A stretch of DNA of 64,000 nucleotides from Epiperipatus broadwayi (taxonomy: Eukaryota; Onychophora; Udeonychophora; Euonychophora; Peripatidae): positions 62,001 to 126,000 of the forward strand of contig JAQFVV010006342.1 of the NCBI GenBank assembly GCA_028023455.1. Reading direction: 5' to 3'. Shown here in pieces: positions 45,906-59,117 of the stretch (position 1 is its first letter; every line of letters begins with the position of its first letter). The translations under genes and the position numbers were made by a program. The notes beneath the pieces are model-generated. The model had not been told where the DNA came from and ran no database searches. It saw nothing but the letters and a program-made list of their open reading frames with translations.

Positions 45906-48900
45906 GTCTATGAATTTTACTTTTGTCTTAATTTATTTTTAAGTGATAAAATAAATTGTTAAATGGAAGGTTTTCATTAACTCACTTCATTGCTATCTAT
46001 ATTATATTGATATAATTTTCAATGACAGTGTAATGAGATATTTCATGCCTTCCTGCTGACAGATACTTCCAAAAACTGTTAAGGTATAGATGTATTCTTA
46101 CTCTAAAAGTAAAAGAAATATCAGTTTTTGACATTTCATTGAAGGCATGATTTTTACAATATCAATATACACTACTTCAATTAAATGTTATTCAAAAAAT
46201 GTAAATAAACAAATAAAAAAAATAATATTCATAAATTTAATAAATTTTGCAATGTGGTTGCAGCAGCCATTTTTTTATTTCATGATGCCCTATATGCTCA
46301 GGTCTTTGCTTATTTTATCAAAGTACTGCATTGGAAAGCCAATTGTAATGGAAAGTATACAAATAAAAGAAAATAAACTAGCCCAATCATTGGATGATTT
46401 AATCATTGATTAAAATTACAATATTGCCTAACCGACTAGCTATACAAATGTATACATGGACACCAAAAACCAATAACAAGAGACATTAAATGATTTACTC
46501 CCAGGATTAACTTAATCAGTGATTTAATTATTCACCAAAATATAAATTGGAAACAAAGGGAATTTTATTGGATCTAACCTATATTTGCAGATGGGGATTG
46601 TATGCATAAAATTGAATATTAGCAAAACACAAAAATTATCATTTAAGTAATTCGAAGTCTAAAGCATTACCTACTAACCTTTGTACTGAAAAGAGAAAAA
46701 TAAAGAAATAAATAAATTTCAAATAAATCACAAAGTCATTTATTATGTGGTTTGATTTTCTTTTCAAATGGCAATAATTATATTAAACATATACAATATT
46801 TGTTTACCTTTCAAGTTTTCCTTTTAATTCAATATTTAAATTAACAGCATTTGCTAGCAATAGGCATTGATTGACGTTTGTATCTCATAAGAACCATCTA
46901 TTATTATTTAATACACAGAAAGATGCAATAAAAATAATGAAAATCATAATAGCTTCTTAAAATAATAATTTACAATCATTAATACGTTCCTCAAGGTTAG
47001 ATTATTTAACTTAAAATATATATATAAATATTCTTTTCCTACTGTGTTGGATATTTATTTGCTTCATTTTCGATTAAAACTATACTGCTCTTTTGGACTA
47101 CAAGTACAAACTCTTTAGATTTATTATTTATAATAGGACTTCTATTATGGCCCCTAAATTCAATATCTTCCTTTATAATTTCATTAATTCTGAGGCTTCA
47201 ATAAACATTTATCATGGAACATATAACCCTTAGTACATGAAACTTTTATAAATAAAATATAAAAACGATTCCTATCTCATATGTGAAAAATATGCACATA
47301 TAACACAAATATAAATTATCTACAGAATAATCTACCTTTTTAAACATATCTAATGATGAAACTGTGAATTAAGGTTCTGAAGAAAAATATTAAATAATTA
47401 TTAAATTGTAAACACAAATATTATACATTGACAATCAATTTAATTTCCAGCCTACATTGTGTACAACTATATGTGTAACAGGTGTGTACAATGCATTTAA
47501 ATTACAACAACAATTGTTTTAATGACAAATAATACCTAATATATAATCATTTGTTAATAAAGTGAAATTTGAAAGAAGTTTATTCATATAACGTACATAT
47601 ATAATAAGGCTTAAGAAATTTTTTAATAATAAGTGACCTCTAGCGTTTTTATTATTAATATTGATAAATTAGACTTAAAACAATTTACTTATATTATGTA
47701 TGAATATATTACATGTGAATCAAAATAAAATAGAAAATTTTAATACTCAATGAAATTTAATATGTTGTTTATTAAAATTAGTTTACATATAGATAAATAG
47801 TTACATTTAGAAATCAATCATACACAAAAAAATCAATAAAAAATGACCAAATTAATTACCATTTAATCTTCTTTGTTCTCTTATTTTAAAGTTCAATAAA
47901 TATTTAATGCATCTTTGTCCATTACAGCATGGGTTAAGACAACATGTAAAATAGTTTAAAATGATAAAAGTGTGAATTCATGAGCCTTATTTTTTTTTAT
48001 AAACGATCGACTCATAGCATTTTTAAAATCTGGGTTAGATTATAATGAATCAGTTAAAATTTTAGACCAATTTTGAATATTTAGATAATGCTTATATTGG
48101 CTTGCTGTATACAAATAGCTAGTCATCCCATTTGTTTTCTACTTCAAATGTCTGCTAATCAATAAATTTGCTTATTTTTCTCTATATCTTGATCGTGAAA
48201 TAGAGCAGGATGGAGGGGTTTGAACTCCTGGATTGTAAATTTATCATTTACCCTGCCATTTCTAATGATATATTGAGTTCAATAAATATTGTAGGTACAC
48301 AAAGAAAAATTGTATAGGAGATGGTAACAAAGCTTTGCTTTTTTTTAATAGCGATTGTCAATCCTTGTTGCTATAGTATTTTTTTTATGTCTGTTGTTTA
48401 TCTCAGTCTTTCAAGCGCTGCTAATATCAATATCTTTATTACAACAATCGTTGATTTTTAAATATTAAAAAAAAATTACATATAAAATTAGCTTCACAGT
48501 TTACAAAAACAAAATAGATAAATAAATAAACAAACAAACAACAATAATACAATTACGTCACAAACAATTTCTAAAATAAAAATACGATCTAAACACATTT
48601 AGTAATTTTATATGCCAATATTTTACTCATTGATATTACAAAAAGGCAAGTACTTTAAACATAAACCAATATCTTGGTAAAATCTATATACACATACATA
48701 TATATTTTTTAATATCACCACTGCCATTTAAATCCCATAATCACAAATAAATGCATATACCAAGAAAAAATGAAAATAAATAACAATAACAACAACATAT
48801 ATAAATTTCCATATCAAAGCCAAATCAAATATTTTTTTTAAAAAAACAATAATGATACTTTGATGAAAGAGTGGATCTTTCCGACCTTTACAATATACTG

Positions 48901-48924
48901 AACCTTAGATGTAATTAAAGGAAT
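45906..48924. other. AT-rich sequence, no gene seen
   Basis: There is no supported gene. A weak tRNA-like scrap at about 48215-48265 (ggggtttgaactcct) is too short to call. An 88-codon frame at 46147-46413 shows no recognisable domain and is of a length expected by chance. Confidence 0.45.
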
Positions 48925-49500
48925 TTGAACATAGACTTTCAAGGTCCTTTCAACTATTCACTTTATCTTAAATAATTGATATACATGATCACATACATGT
49001 GAAAAAGACAAATAATCTCCAATATACATATTTCAGCTGAACTAGCACTCATCAATTGGTCCAGATCATTATCTCCCACACATATATACAATCAGTGATT
49101 GGTTTATATTAAGATAGCAAATCTTTAAACTTTAATGGACAGACTTCACTCTTCTTCATCCTCCAACTTTTCAACCATTCAGATTATTGAATAAGGGCTT
49201 TGAGCATTCCATCTTCAGATTTTTAATAATATGGTTGGCTGAAATGTTGGAGGGTGGAGAAGGGTGAAGCTTGTCCATTAAAATTTGAAGATTTGCTATC
49301 TTAATATAAACTGAGCACTGATTGTATGTATGTGTGGAAGATAATGATCTATACCAACTGATAAGGGCTGGTTCAGCATGAAATACATTTATTGGAGATT
49401 ATTTGTCTTTTTTACATGTATGTGGTCATGTGTATTGGTTATTTAAGATAGAGGCGATAGCTAAAAGGAGCTTGAAAGTCTGTGTTTAAATCACCATTAA
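48925..49500. repeat. R1 repeats, palindromic pair
   Basis: A minus-oriented copy (48925-49188) is followed by a plus-oriented copy (49196-49495). The plus copy has 'gctgaaatgttggagggtgg', 'ctatcttaatataaactgag', 'ctggttcagcatgaaataca' and a degenerate tRNA-like end, and it runs into (AT)n at 49501. Confidence 0.8.
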
Positions 49501-49519
49501 TTATATATATATATATTGT

Positions 49520-50030
49520 TCTTCCTATGGTATCATATATTAGTTTACATAATAAAAGGTTTGTTAAATATGAAGCTAAAAGTTTTGCAAAATTTTTAAG
49601 AAAATTTGTAAAGTATCTTTCTTAAGCAAAAAAAAAATAAAAATGATTAATTTAATAGTGGCAGGAAAAAACTGTCAAACATTCTTGTATCATAAAGCTT
49701 ATATTTTGATGAATTTAACAAATGATCTGATATAAATAATGGCAAATAGGAGTGCCTGTATAGATTCTAAAGTTGATCCAGACTTAAAAGCATCAAAATA
49801 ACTAGAGAGATCATAATCTATTGAATGAGATTGCTGTTTAGTTTTCATAGGGGAAAAATATTTTTGGAAGAAAAAAGATATTGAGTATGTTTATTTGAGA
49901 TAAAAGTTTGACATTTCTCTATTTTATTTTAAAAAATTAGAGATACAATAAGTTTTTATTATTTTTATTTTTTTGAAAAATGTGAATAGGTGAACACACA
50001 CATAATAAATATAGACCATATGTAAATAGA
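49520..50030. other. AT-rich sequence, no gene seen
   Basis: No feature is recognisable between the two R1 clusters. Confidence 0.45.
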
Positions 50031-50032
50031 AG

Positions 50033-51240
50033 TGATTTGAACCCAGACTTTCAAGCTCCTTTCAGTCATCCACTCTATCTTATATAACTGATACACTTGT
50101 CTACATACATCTGAAAAATATAAATGATCTCCAATATACATTTTCGGGTTGAAATCACCACCTCCCCCCCCCCCATATATATAATCAGTGCTTAGTTTAT
50201 ATTAAAATAGTAAATCTTTAAATTTTAATGGACAAGCTTCAATCTTCTCCACTTTCCAACTCTTCAGTCATCCTTACCATAAAAATATAATGATGGCATC
50301 TTCAAAGTCCTTAATTTTGCCAATTTTGTTGTCATGCTCATGTTGACCATTACTCAATCTGACCCTTCATATGTAGGATCTTAAGATCATTTAAATATAC
50401 AGAAGAGGGATGGGCAGCATATAGATTCAATCTGTAATGTTTAAATAAAAGTATAGTATATATACTTAAGCTAAATGTAATTAGAGTGAATTTGAACCCA
50501 GATGTTCAAGCTTTCTTCAGTCATCCACTATCTTATACAACTGCACAAAATATGTATCTTGTAGATCATTTATCTTTTTTACATGTATGTTGTCATGTGT
50601 ATCGATTGTATAAAATAGAGTAGATGACTGAAGGAAGCCTGAAAGTCTTGGTTCAAATCTCTCTAATTACATCTAACTTAAGTATATACATATTACAAAT
50701 TCAGCCTATATGCTGCCCATCCCTCTTTGGTGTATTTAAATGGCCTTAGTTCTTATATATGAGGGGTCATATTGACTTACAGTCAACATGGGTATGGCAA
50801 CAAAATTGGCAAAACAAGGGCTTTAAACATGCCATCATCAGATTTTCAATGATACAGATGGCTGAAAAGTTGGAAGACTGGAAAAGATTGAAGCTTGCCC
50901 ATTAAATTTTGAAGATTTGCTATCTTAATATAAACTGAACACTGATTATGTATGTGTATGGGAGATGATTCAGATTAACTGATAAGTGCTGGTTCAGTGC
51001 AAAATATGTATATTGGAGATCATTTATCTTTTTCACATGTATGTGGTCATGAGTACTGGTTATATAAGATAGGGTGGATAACTGAAGGTAGCTTGAAAAT
51101 CTGAGTTCAAATGTCCTCTAATTATATCTAGCTTAAGTTGTAATTATAAATTTATTTAAACGCACATGTCCCTACTATCGCATTTTTATACGCATGTCCT
51201 TGAGGCTATAGCCTTAATGAATATATCTAGCTTAAGTATA
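50033..51240. repeat. R1 repeat cluster
   Basis: A minus-oriented copy (50033-50480) begins with the block 'gaacccagactttcaagctc'. A short minus-oriented fragment (50484-50562) and a short plus-oriented fragment (50556-50700) follow, then a near-complete plus copy (about 50700-51135) ending 'ctgagttcaaatgtcctcta'. The minus copy and the last plus copy both include the outer 'gctgcccatccctct' segment, which defines the full R1 unit. Confidence 0.8.
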
Positions 51241-51899
51241 TATACAATATTTGTAATTAAATATTACTATAGGTAAATGTATTTCAATTTATTATTAATA
51301 ACTACATTATTTTTAAATTTTTTATTTATATTATAATCTTAATTTACATATGCATACTATATATATAATGTTTGTTATATATGTGTGTGTTGAAAAGTAC
51401 TGAGCGCATTCTACTATAATCAAATCTTGTTAACAAAATGTGACTTAGTATATGTGATTTACAAAGTATCTGTATAGCAGATATAATAGCTTTATCATAA
51501 CTGGATTTAGTTATATGATTATAAAGATGTTTTAGATATGAGATGCCAAATATGAGAAAAATAAATAGGAATAAAAATTAGAATAGGCAAACATTAAATA
51601 CCATGTGAAATAAAGTAGATTAAAGACTGAAATTTGAACAAACTATTTTAAATATTTAAAGAAATATTTGTTAACATTACATTGCAAATATTTGTAGATT
51701 TGATTAAAAAGTGAAGTTTACTTTGTAATTTATTATTTATTGTGAATATCTCAAATTTGTTTAATTCTTATTAACTATACACACACACACATATATATAT
51801 ACAGAGAGATGGACAGATGAATAGCTAAAAAGAGAATAAATTCATAAAAACAGATGGATTTTTCGATAAATATAAAGATAAATACATGGAAAGAGTAAT
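51241..51899. other. AT-rich sequence, no gene seen
   Basis: This is simple AT-rich DNA with a short (CA)n(TA)n tract near 51780. Confidence 0.5.
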
Positions 51900-52460
<561 letters not shown>

Positions 52461-53630
52461 TAAATAATTTTTAGCTAGTTCAATAACTCTTTATAAAAAA
52501 ATAGTCACTAGGCATAATCAATAATGAAAGTTTGAGTGGTTTTGTTTTCCTATTTTTACCTTTATCTCTTTGTGTTTGTGTGTGTGTATGTGGATGAAAC
52601 AAATGAAATTAAAATAAGTGTTTTAGTTTTGAAGTTGCCAGTGTATTTAAAAAGTAATAGAATAGAAGTAGATATCAAAAAGTAAAATATATATATATAT
52701 ATAACAATGGAAGAAGTTGGTTAATAGAAAATTTAATTGATATTCCTTAATATTTATTTTCCCTTAATTATGTAATGATTTTAATATTTTTATTGCAATT
52801 CTTTATATATCATGTATGGATTAAATTAAACCACAATGGCTACAACACAGTATATAACATTTGGATTATAAGTATATCTCATACTACTCCTAAGACATGT
52901 ATTTGTATTTCATAATTATAACTTCAAATTTGATTTTTATAAGCTTTATTTACAATAAATATTAATTTATTTGTATAAAAAAATTAAAAATATATGACTA
53001 TAAAATCACAAAAATAAATAAAATTTATTTAACTGGATTTAGTTGACAGCTTTTTATAATCCATTGTTTTTTTTATAATCAGTTATTACAATAACATAAA
53101 TTTGTTTCTTTTTATTGTTATCATTAGTTACAATAAATGCACTTAAAGAATAAAAAAAAAGCAGTTTTTTTTTTGCAAAAAAAATGATTTAAATTTACAA
53201 CTATCTAGACAACAATAACTAAGTATGAGTTACTGCTAAAACTGAAAAGGGCATTTATAAAATGTAAACTAAGCAAGCCAAATTTTCAAACTAATTTGAC
53301 TTTTGCATAATAGAGATATATTTAATTAAGAAGATGCAGAAATGGATACTTATTTAATTAAAAAAATTATGTAAAATTAAGACAGTTAAAATTTTATAGT
53401 GGAATGTGATACTAGTCTTGAAGGTATTGTGAATTAATAATCCATTTTTAAAAAAATAGTTTGTTAATTATTACTTTAAAATAATTATGACTTTCATTTT
53501 ATACATGTGGGCAAAGCATTTTACAAATGGACATTTTGTGAGAGTTATTTTAACCATTAATTTGCATATAACATTCTCCCCACATTTTTATTCAAATTAG
53601 TGATACCCAGTTTTAATTTAAAGTGATGAT
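52461..53630. other. AT-rich sequence, no gene seen
   Basis: There are no coding signals, shared repeats or RNA genes that I can support. Confidence 0.5.
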
Positions 53631-53639
53631 CACAAGAAA

Positions 53640-53732
53640 TTTGAACCCTGGAGGTGACAGAATGGGAATAGATTTGAGGATCTTATCCTTGAGAGTCTGA
53701 CATTGTACCAACTGCACTAAATTACACAGGGA
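53640..53732 (-). repeat. tRNA-like SINE head (family R2)
   Basis: On the minus strand, tttagtgcagttggtac is a good Pol III A-box region, and a degenerate B-box-like stretch (tcctcaaatct) follows about 30 bases later. It has no full cloverleaf that I can draw, so it is a SINE head or tRNA relic. Its relatives are at 27245-27490 and 55140-55250. Confidence 0.55.
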
Positions 53733-55139
53733 ATTTAAAATAGTACAAAAATAGTACAAATTATAAATGCATAGAGAAAATTATCCGATCCAGCTTTCAT
53801 TCTTCTTTCAGAAAACATCAATTTCATTTTTGTACAATAAAAGGGAATGATTTTACAGTGATTTTCCAATTGATATATTTTAATATTTTTCTCTCAGTTT
53901 TTGTGTTATTTTTATGGATTAATGTTTGTGGGAGAAATTTGTAGTGGAAAATAATGGATTATTCAAAGTGGTGCAAACAAGTGATTTCCCCATTATAGAC
54001 TTATGGGAGACAGGGACTATATTTTCTCGTAATGTTTTGATAATGATTTTTAAAAAGAATTAGTCGCAATTCTTAGTCCATAAGTGCTACAACTGTCCTT
54101 TACAGCACGATCCTTTTTCCTGATCATATTTGACTATGTTTTTATTATTGAACATGCCATTGAGTAATTTAAACATCATATTTTATCTTTCAAATATACA
54201 TATGCTTATTTAATTTTTCAGAAAAAAATTAACTTCCAATTATGCATTATTTTGGAGGCTAATTTCCTTTTTGCACAATTCCAGAGTTTTAGTGCTTAAT
54301 AATAGTATATATATATATATATGCTTATTTACTAACTAAATTGTAAAAAAAAGGAATACTAACCACACTGATGAACTTCAGAAAGTCAGATGAACTAGAA
54401 GCGTGTACAAATGATTAAGCCTTTAAAACAGATTTTGAGAAACGCCTTTATTTACCAGTTATCAGATGGATAGAGCCCTATCTAATTTAACCGTTTAGTT
54501 ATGGGTTAAAATATATAAAAAAAATATTAAAGTAAGGTGTTATAGCATCACTGTAATTTAACAATTTAATTAAGAGTCGCTCATGTGATGTGTATCAAAG
54601 TGATGTGTCAAAATCTATTTGGGAGTAATAGTAAATATCTTTTTTAAAAAATGATTATAACAACCAATCTTTAAGCTATCAACAGTCTCAACCGTAGACA
54701 AGGCAACTTCCTTAAACAGTAAAGGTGGTACCACTTTTATGTATAACCTGATATATTTATATAGACACTAAAGATTCTTACAAATGATTATGTACAAGGC
54801 CTTATGTTAATGCTTTTAATAGAACGGATAATAAGATATTTTTTTAAATCTTAAAAAGAATAGAATGTGAAAAATTATCAGGTTCTTTAACTTGAGGAAT
54901 TGAATTAACAAATTTCTTCGTAATAGTCCCAAAGTAAAAAAAAATAAATAAATTGTCATTTGGAATAAAAATAATTAATTCAAGACTAGACGGTAAATTA
55001 ATTCTTAACCCATTAAATATTAAACTGGTTCTAGAGTAATTGCTTCTAATACCAATAGTTTTCTAAAAAGAATTTTAGAAAAAATATTTACATAATAATG
55101 TTATATATATATATAAAATGTTTTAAACTACATTGAGGG
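53733..55139. other. AT-rich sequence, no gene seen
   Basis: Nothing is supported here beyond short AT tracts. Confidence 0.5.
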
Positions 55140-55252
55140 GATGATTGCTCGGGAGTTCAGAAGTTCGATTGCCGGAAGTGCCGGTACAACAATCCGACGA
55201 TCTTACGCCTCAGAATCCGATACTTTATCATTACACTAAAACATACAGGGGG
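55140..55252 (-). repeat. tRNA-like SINE head (family R2)
   Basis: This segment is locally GC-richer. On the minus strand it has a ttttagtgtaatgataaagt A-box-like region and the same order of blocks as the 53640 copy. At its outer edge is a sequence reading agttcgattgcc on the plus strand. Confidence 0.5.
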
Positions 55253-56847
55253 GTATTAGTGGTGAATAAATAAAAATGAAGCTAATAAATAACATAATTA
55301 ATAAGTTTTGAATTATAAGTATTTATTTTTATTTTAAAAAGGAATATAAAAAACACAATAACATAAACCATACACATACAAGTAAATATGTAAAGGATTA
55401 GTAAATTCGCCTGTAGCAACAGTATATTGAAATGTTAGTGAATGCTTTAAAAATAACTGGTATTTTTTAAATTTGCGATTTCTTCTTTTTACTAATATGA
55501 TTATTATCTCCCCCCCCCCTCACGGTTTTGTTTTTATTCCAAAACTATTGCAACTTTAAATATTTCTAAAGAGGGGGATCTAACCCTTCCGATGAGTCAT
55601 GTGTATTAAACAATCTATTTAAAATATTTTTAATTATAGCTTTCATACTGAAAGATGAATTGGCGGTATTATAGACACTCTACTGGCAAATTCCCAAAAT
55701 TATTTAACGAATTAAAAAAAAAAAAAATTATAGTAAAAAATAAGTAAATAAATAAGCATGCTTGTAAAAGTAAAAACAAATTTGAATATTTTAGCTAAAG
55801 AACAATAAAAGTGTTTCTCATATTTTGTGCGAAAACACAAGGAACAGCAGACGTCTACCGAGCTTATTAATATGAGTTTCACGTTACAAAAATGTTTTGT
55901 AGTAAATAAATTTAATCAAAAGTAAGATTTGAATCGCAAAAACTTTCAAAATAATTACGTATATATTCACACACACACGCACGTAAATTAATTTACAAAA
56001 AAAAAAGATGACAAGATGTAAACTTAATAAAGAAAAGATTAAGTACAAACGATCAATTACACAGTCATTATGTCCCAGTAATTTCTTTCATATATTTAGA
56101 AAAAACATCAGCGACTGGATTTATAGAATAATGAAAAAAACCTTAGAATCGGCAAGTGTATAAAAGTTAAAAACTGTAGACCGCAGAATCAATAGGATTT
56201 TTGTATTATCTTTATAAATCAATATTTCTTTACTTGCATCTTCTAAGACCCCATGTAACGATTGATAATTTAATTTAAATTAATTACATTAAGATTAAAT
56301 GACACGAAAGTGCTAAAATAGTATGGACTGATAAAACATTCCCTTTTTCCTCAATTGGACACGGGAAAATTTATCTAATTTCTTTTTCATTCAAGAATGA
56401 ATCTAGTAACAGCTGTTCTACGTCTAAGCCAAAAGCCCAGATTAATTCTTTTATCCTCCCGCTTCCATAAATATAATATTATTTTATTACAATATATACA
56501 TAATGAATACGACTGACATTCACAGAAAATAACGTTTGAATCAGATTTGGTAATGTCTGACTGAGAATGCTCTGACATTTTGATCATCAAATAACTTTTT
56601 TTAAATAATTGATTGCCGCGAATCTGGTGTTCTGTACCAAAAGCACATTCGCCTATTAATATTTCATAGGCTAATGATCCTGTTTAACACATGGATACAT
56701 CTGTGTGTTGTTTACATAATTTATAAAAAGTTTCTGGCTGAATTATTAATACGATTAAAATATCATTACAAAAAGATTATGTTCACTATTTACTACCTAT
56801 AGCCATATTCTTTTAAAATTCATATATAAAAGAATATATACGTATTT
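55253..56847. other. AT-rich sequence, no gene seen
   Basis: No gene is supported. A 67-codon minus-strand frame at 56387-56590 has no recognisable domain. Confidence 0.45.
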
Positions 56848-56900
56848 AATTCATCATCATCATTAAACAGGCATTCGTAAATGGGATGGACATTTATAAC
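56848..56900 (-). repeat. Possible LINE/SINE 3' tail with (atg)n
   Basis: The plus strand reads catcatcatcat, then 'taaacaggcattcgtaaatg' and 'ggatgga'. This looks like the reverse of a short-repeat-tailed LINE/SINE 3' end of a kind I associate with cephalopod genomes. Only the tail is visible. Confidence 0.35.
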
Positions 56901-57009
56901 TCTAGAAGGAGAAAAGCCAAAAAAAAAAAAAAAATGATAAAAAAATATAAAATTAGAAAATTAAAAAAAAAAAAAAGGAAAAGATTGGAGACAGAATTGC
57001 TGTGTGGTA

Positions 57010-57370
57010 ATTAATGTTTGTCTGAAAGTTTGTGATAATGGTATTTTAGTTGTAATTATATGTTGGATTATTTCCATCATCTGATATTAATTGTTAAATG
57101 TTTTTTAAAAAATTTCAAACTTTATTTAAACTTTTCAAATACTTTCAACTATTAATAGTAGAGCATACATCAATATTTAATCCAACATTTCGAATTATAT
57201 TTATTCTCCTCTCTTTTTCAGAAGTTTCTGGTCTGACCAGTGACAGTATTAGCATGGGAATCGAATTTGAGACTTCTAAATTCATGAAAGTTGAATTTAA
57301 AGCAAGTTCTAATCAACTAGAATACTCTGTCAAAGATAACAATTAGTAGAAATTTTATATACTTAAGCAT
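57010..57370 (-). repeat. Penelope-associated tail repeat
   Basis: On the minus strand this directly follows the GIY-YIG fragment. It has a degenerate tRNA-like part (tgacagagtattctagttga), 'gtcactggtcagaccagaaa', a ctgaaaa...cgaaatgttgg stretch, and a terminal 'aaaataccattatcacaaac' block shared with 45.4 and 62.6 kb. Confidence 0.65.
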
Positions 57371-57720
57371 GAGGGTCCTACTGATTTCTTCACCATTTTT
57401 AAGTGCTAGATTAAAGAGTGTTTTCCAAACATTATGAATTATCACTAGGTTCACTTTTATGTTATTTGCCATTGTTATTTGAGCAGCTTCTTTGCGTCTT
57501 CTTACTTGTACTTTTTCTTCCCTATTCAATGTTTGTATCTTTTCCCAATCAAACATATGTTCATTGGTACATACATGATCTATTAGATATGTCTGTTTTT
57601 TATTCTAATTATCAGTTTGTGATCTTTTAATCATTTTCAATCCTAATCCATGACTTTCACCAATATATCATTCCACATTCACGTGATATTTCATAAAAGC
57701 AGTTTTTATTTTTCAGCATT
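57371..57720 (-). pseudogene. Penelope-like element, GIY-YIG endonuclease C-terminus
   Basis: The minus strand gives YIGESHGLGLKMIKRS and then YLIDHVCTNEHMFDWEKIQT, followed by REEKVQVRRRKEAAQITMAN. This fits the C-terminal GIY-YIG endonuclease of Penelope-like retroelements: a YIG motif, an Arg/Lys-His segment, a DHV...H.FDW block, and an RRxxEAxxI helix. A stop codon lies within the first block. The RT domain that should lie upstream is not visible in 57.72-58.3 kb, so only the end of the element is present. Family enzymes nick DNA to prime reverse transcription; this copy is inactive. Confidence 0.68.
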
Positions 57721-58315
57721 TCAAATGTAAACTTGTAGAGGTTAGGATTCATTGTAGTGTGTGCTACAGCTTTGGAAAGTGGTTCTGTTATTATATTGAT
57801 TGAAGAATGTTTTCAGTTTGACTGTTATTCCTAATATATATGATTATAATACAGTGCCTATAACTATTTTTACTTTAAATGTTTCTGTTGTCTATTTAAG
57901 ATTTACTTAATAGCAAAAGATAATTAACTATTCTTCATGAGAATTTGTTCTTTGTAGGTCTTTTCTTTTTTTTAAGCCACTGATTTTTGAACAAATTTCT
58001 TTTGTTTACATGGCTGATTAAATCTCAATTCCATAAACACATTTTACACACAGAGACAACCATTGATAGAAAAAACTTATAATGACTAGATCAGTATTAG
58101 TCTAAGTAACTACAGACATTAGGTTAAAAAGAATGAAAACATATTAAACATTAGTAATATTTATTAGTAAATCAACTTAAAAAGAAGATAACTCAGTAAA
58201 ATATTTATATTAAACATAATTTTTACTAAGTCTGGAAGTTTTAAATGTAAATAACATGATAGCAACTACATTTTGCATAAGCCATCAAATTTCCAATCTA
58301 TTGCTAAGGCAATAT
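57721..58315. other. AT-rich sequence, no gene seen
   Basis: The first ~100 bases may be further Penelope sequence, but no motif is clear. The rest shows nothing recognisable. Confidence 0.4.
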
Positions 58316-58319
58316 CTAT

Positions 58320-58432
58320 AAATAAAACATGGATTCTATCTCTAGAAGTAAAACATGGATATCACTTCTATAGTTAAAACATGAATTACACTTCATAATT
58401 AAAACATGGATTCTATCTCTAGAAGTAAGATG
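58320..58432. repeat. ~30-bp tandem repeat
   Basis: About four units contain aaaacatgga and 'ttctatctctagaagta' or variants of them. Confidence 0.8.
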
Positions 58433-58547
58433 ATTGTAGATTCTATGGTTTATGCAAGCCTTGACTATTATCATTATATATATATATATATATATATATA
58501 ATACAAATATATTGTCTATACTGAACTTAATATAATTAAAAAGGATT

Positions 58548-58912
58548 TGAACACAGACTTTCAAGCTCCCTACAGCTAATCACTTCATCTTATACAACCA
58601 ATACACATGAACACATGCATGGGGAAAAGATAAGTGATCTCCAATATACATATTTTATTGCTGGACCAGCAATCATCTGTTGGCCAAGATCGTTGTTACC
58701 ACACACACACACACATATAATCAGTGCTCAGTTTATATTAAGATAGTAAAATTTCAAACTTTAATGAACAGGCTTCAATATTCTTTACTCTCCAACTCTT
58801 CATCTATCCATATCATTGAAAATCTGATGATGGAATACTCAAAACCCTTGTTTGTGCCAATATTATTGTTATACCCATGTTGACTTTAAATCACTCCAAC
58901 CAGAACCTTAAT
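58548..58912 (-). repeat. R1 repeat, copy in minus orientation
   Basis: This copy has 'gaacacagactttcaagctc', 'ggaccagcaatcatctgttg', 'gtgctcagtttatattaaga' and 'gaaaatctgatgatggaata'. It is followed by the plus-oriented copy that the solo LTR interrupts. Confidence 0.8.
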
Positions 58913-58917
58913 ATGAC

Positions 58918-59117
58918 CAGTGAATCAGAGTGACTTAAAATAAACATGGGTATGACAATAAGATTGACATCAATGAGAGTTTTGTGTGTTCCATCATCAG
59001 ATTATCAATGATATGGATGGCTGAAGAGTTGGAGAGTGGAGAAGATTGAAGCTTGTTAATTGGGGTTTGAAAATTTGTTATTTTAATATAAACTGAGCAC
59101 TGATTATATATATATAT
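58918..59117 (+). repeat. R1 repeat, left half, interrupted at its (AT)n
   Basis: It runs from the 'taaacatgggtatgacaata' block to 'aaactgagcactgattatat' plus AT units. The same copy resumes at 61354. Confidence 0.82.

Noticed and set aside
46147-46413. 88-codon plus-strand frame
   Set aside because: There is no recognisable domain or repeat in other copies, and the length is expected by chance in this window.
48200-48270. tRNA-like scrap with ggggtttgaactcct
   Set aside because: Box spacing is too short and there is no second copy.
53640-55252. Functional tRNA genes
   Set aside because: A-box-like sequences are good, but I cannot draw a full cloverleaf with a normal anticodon arm, and related copies are scattered like SINE heads.
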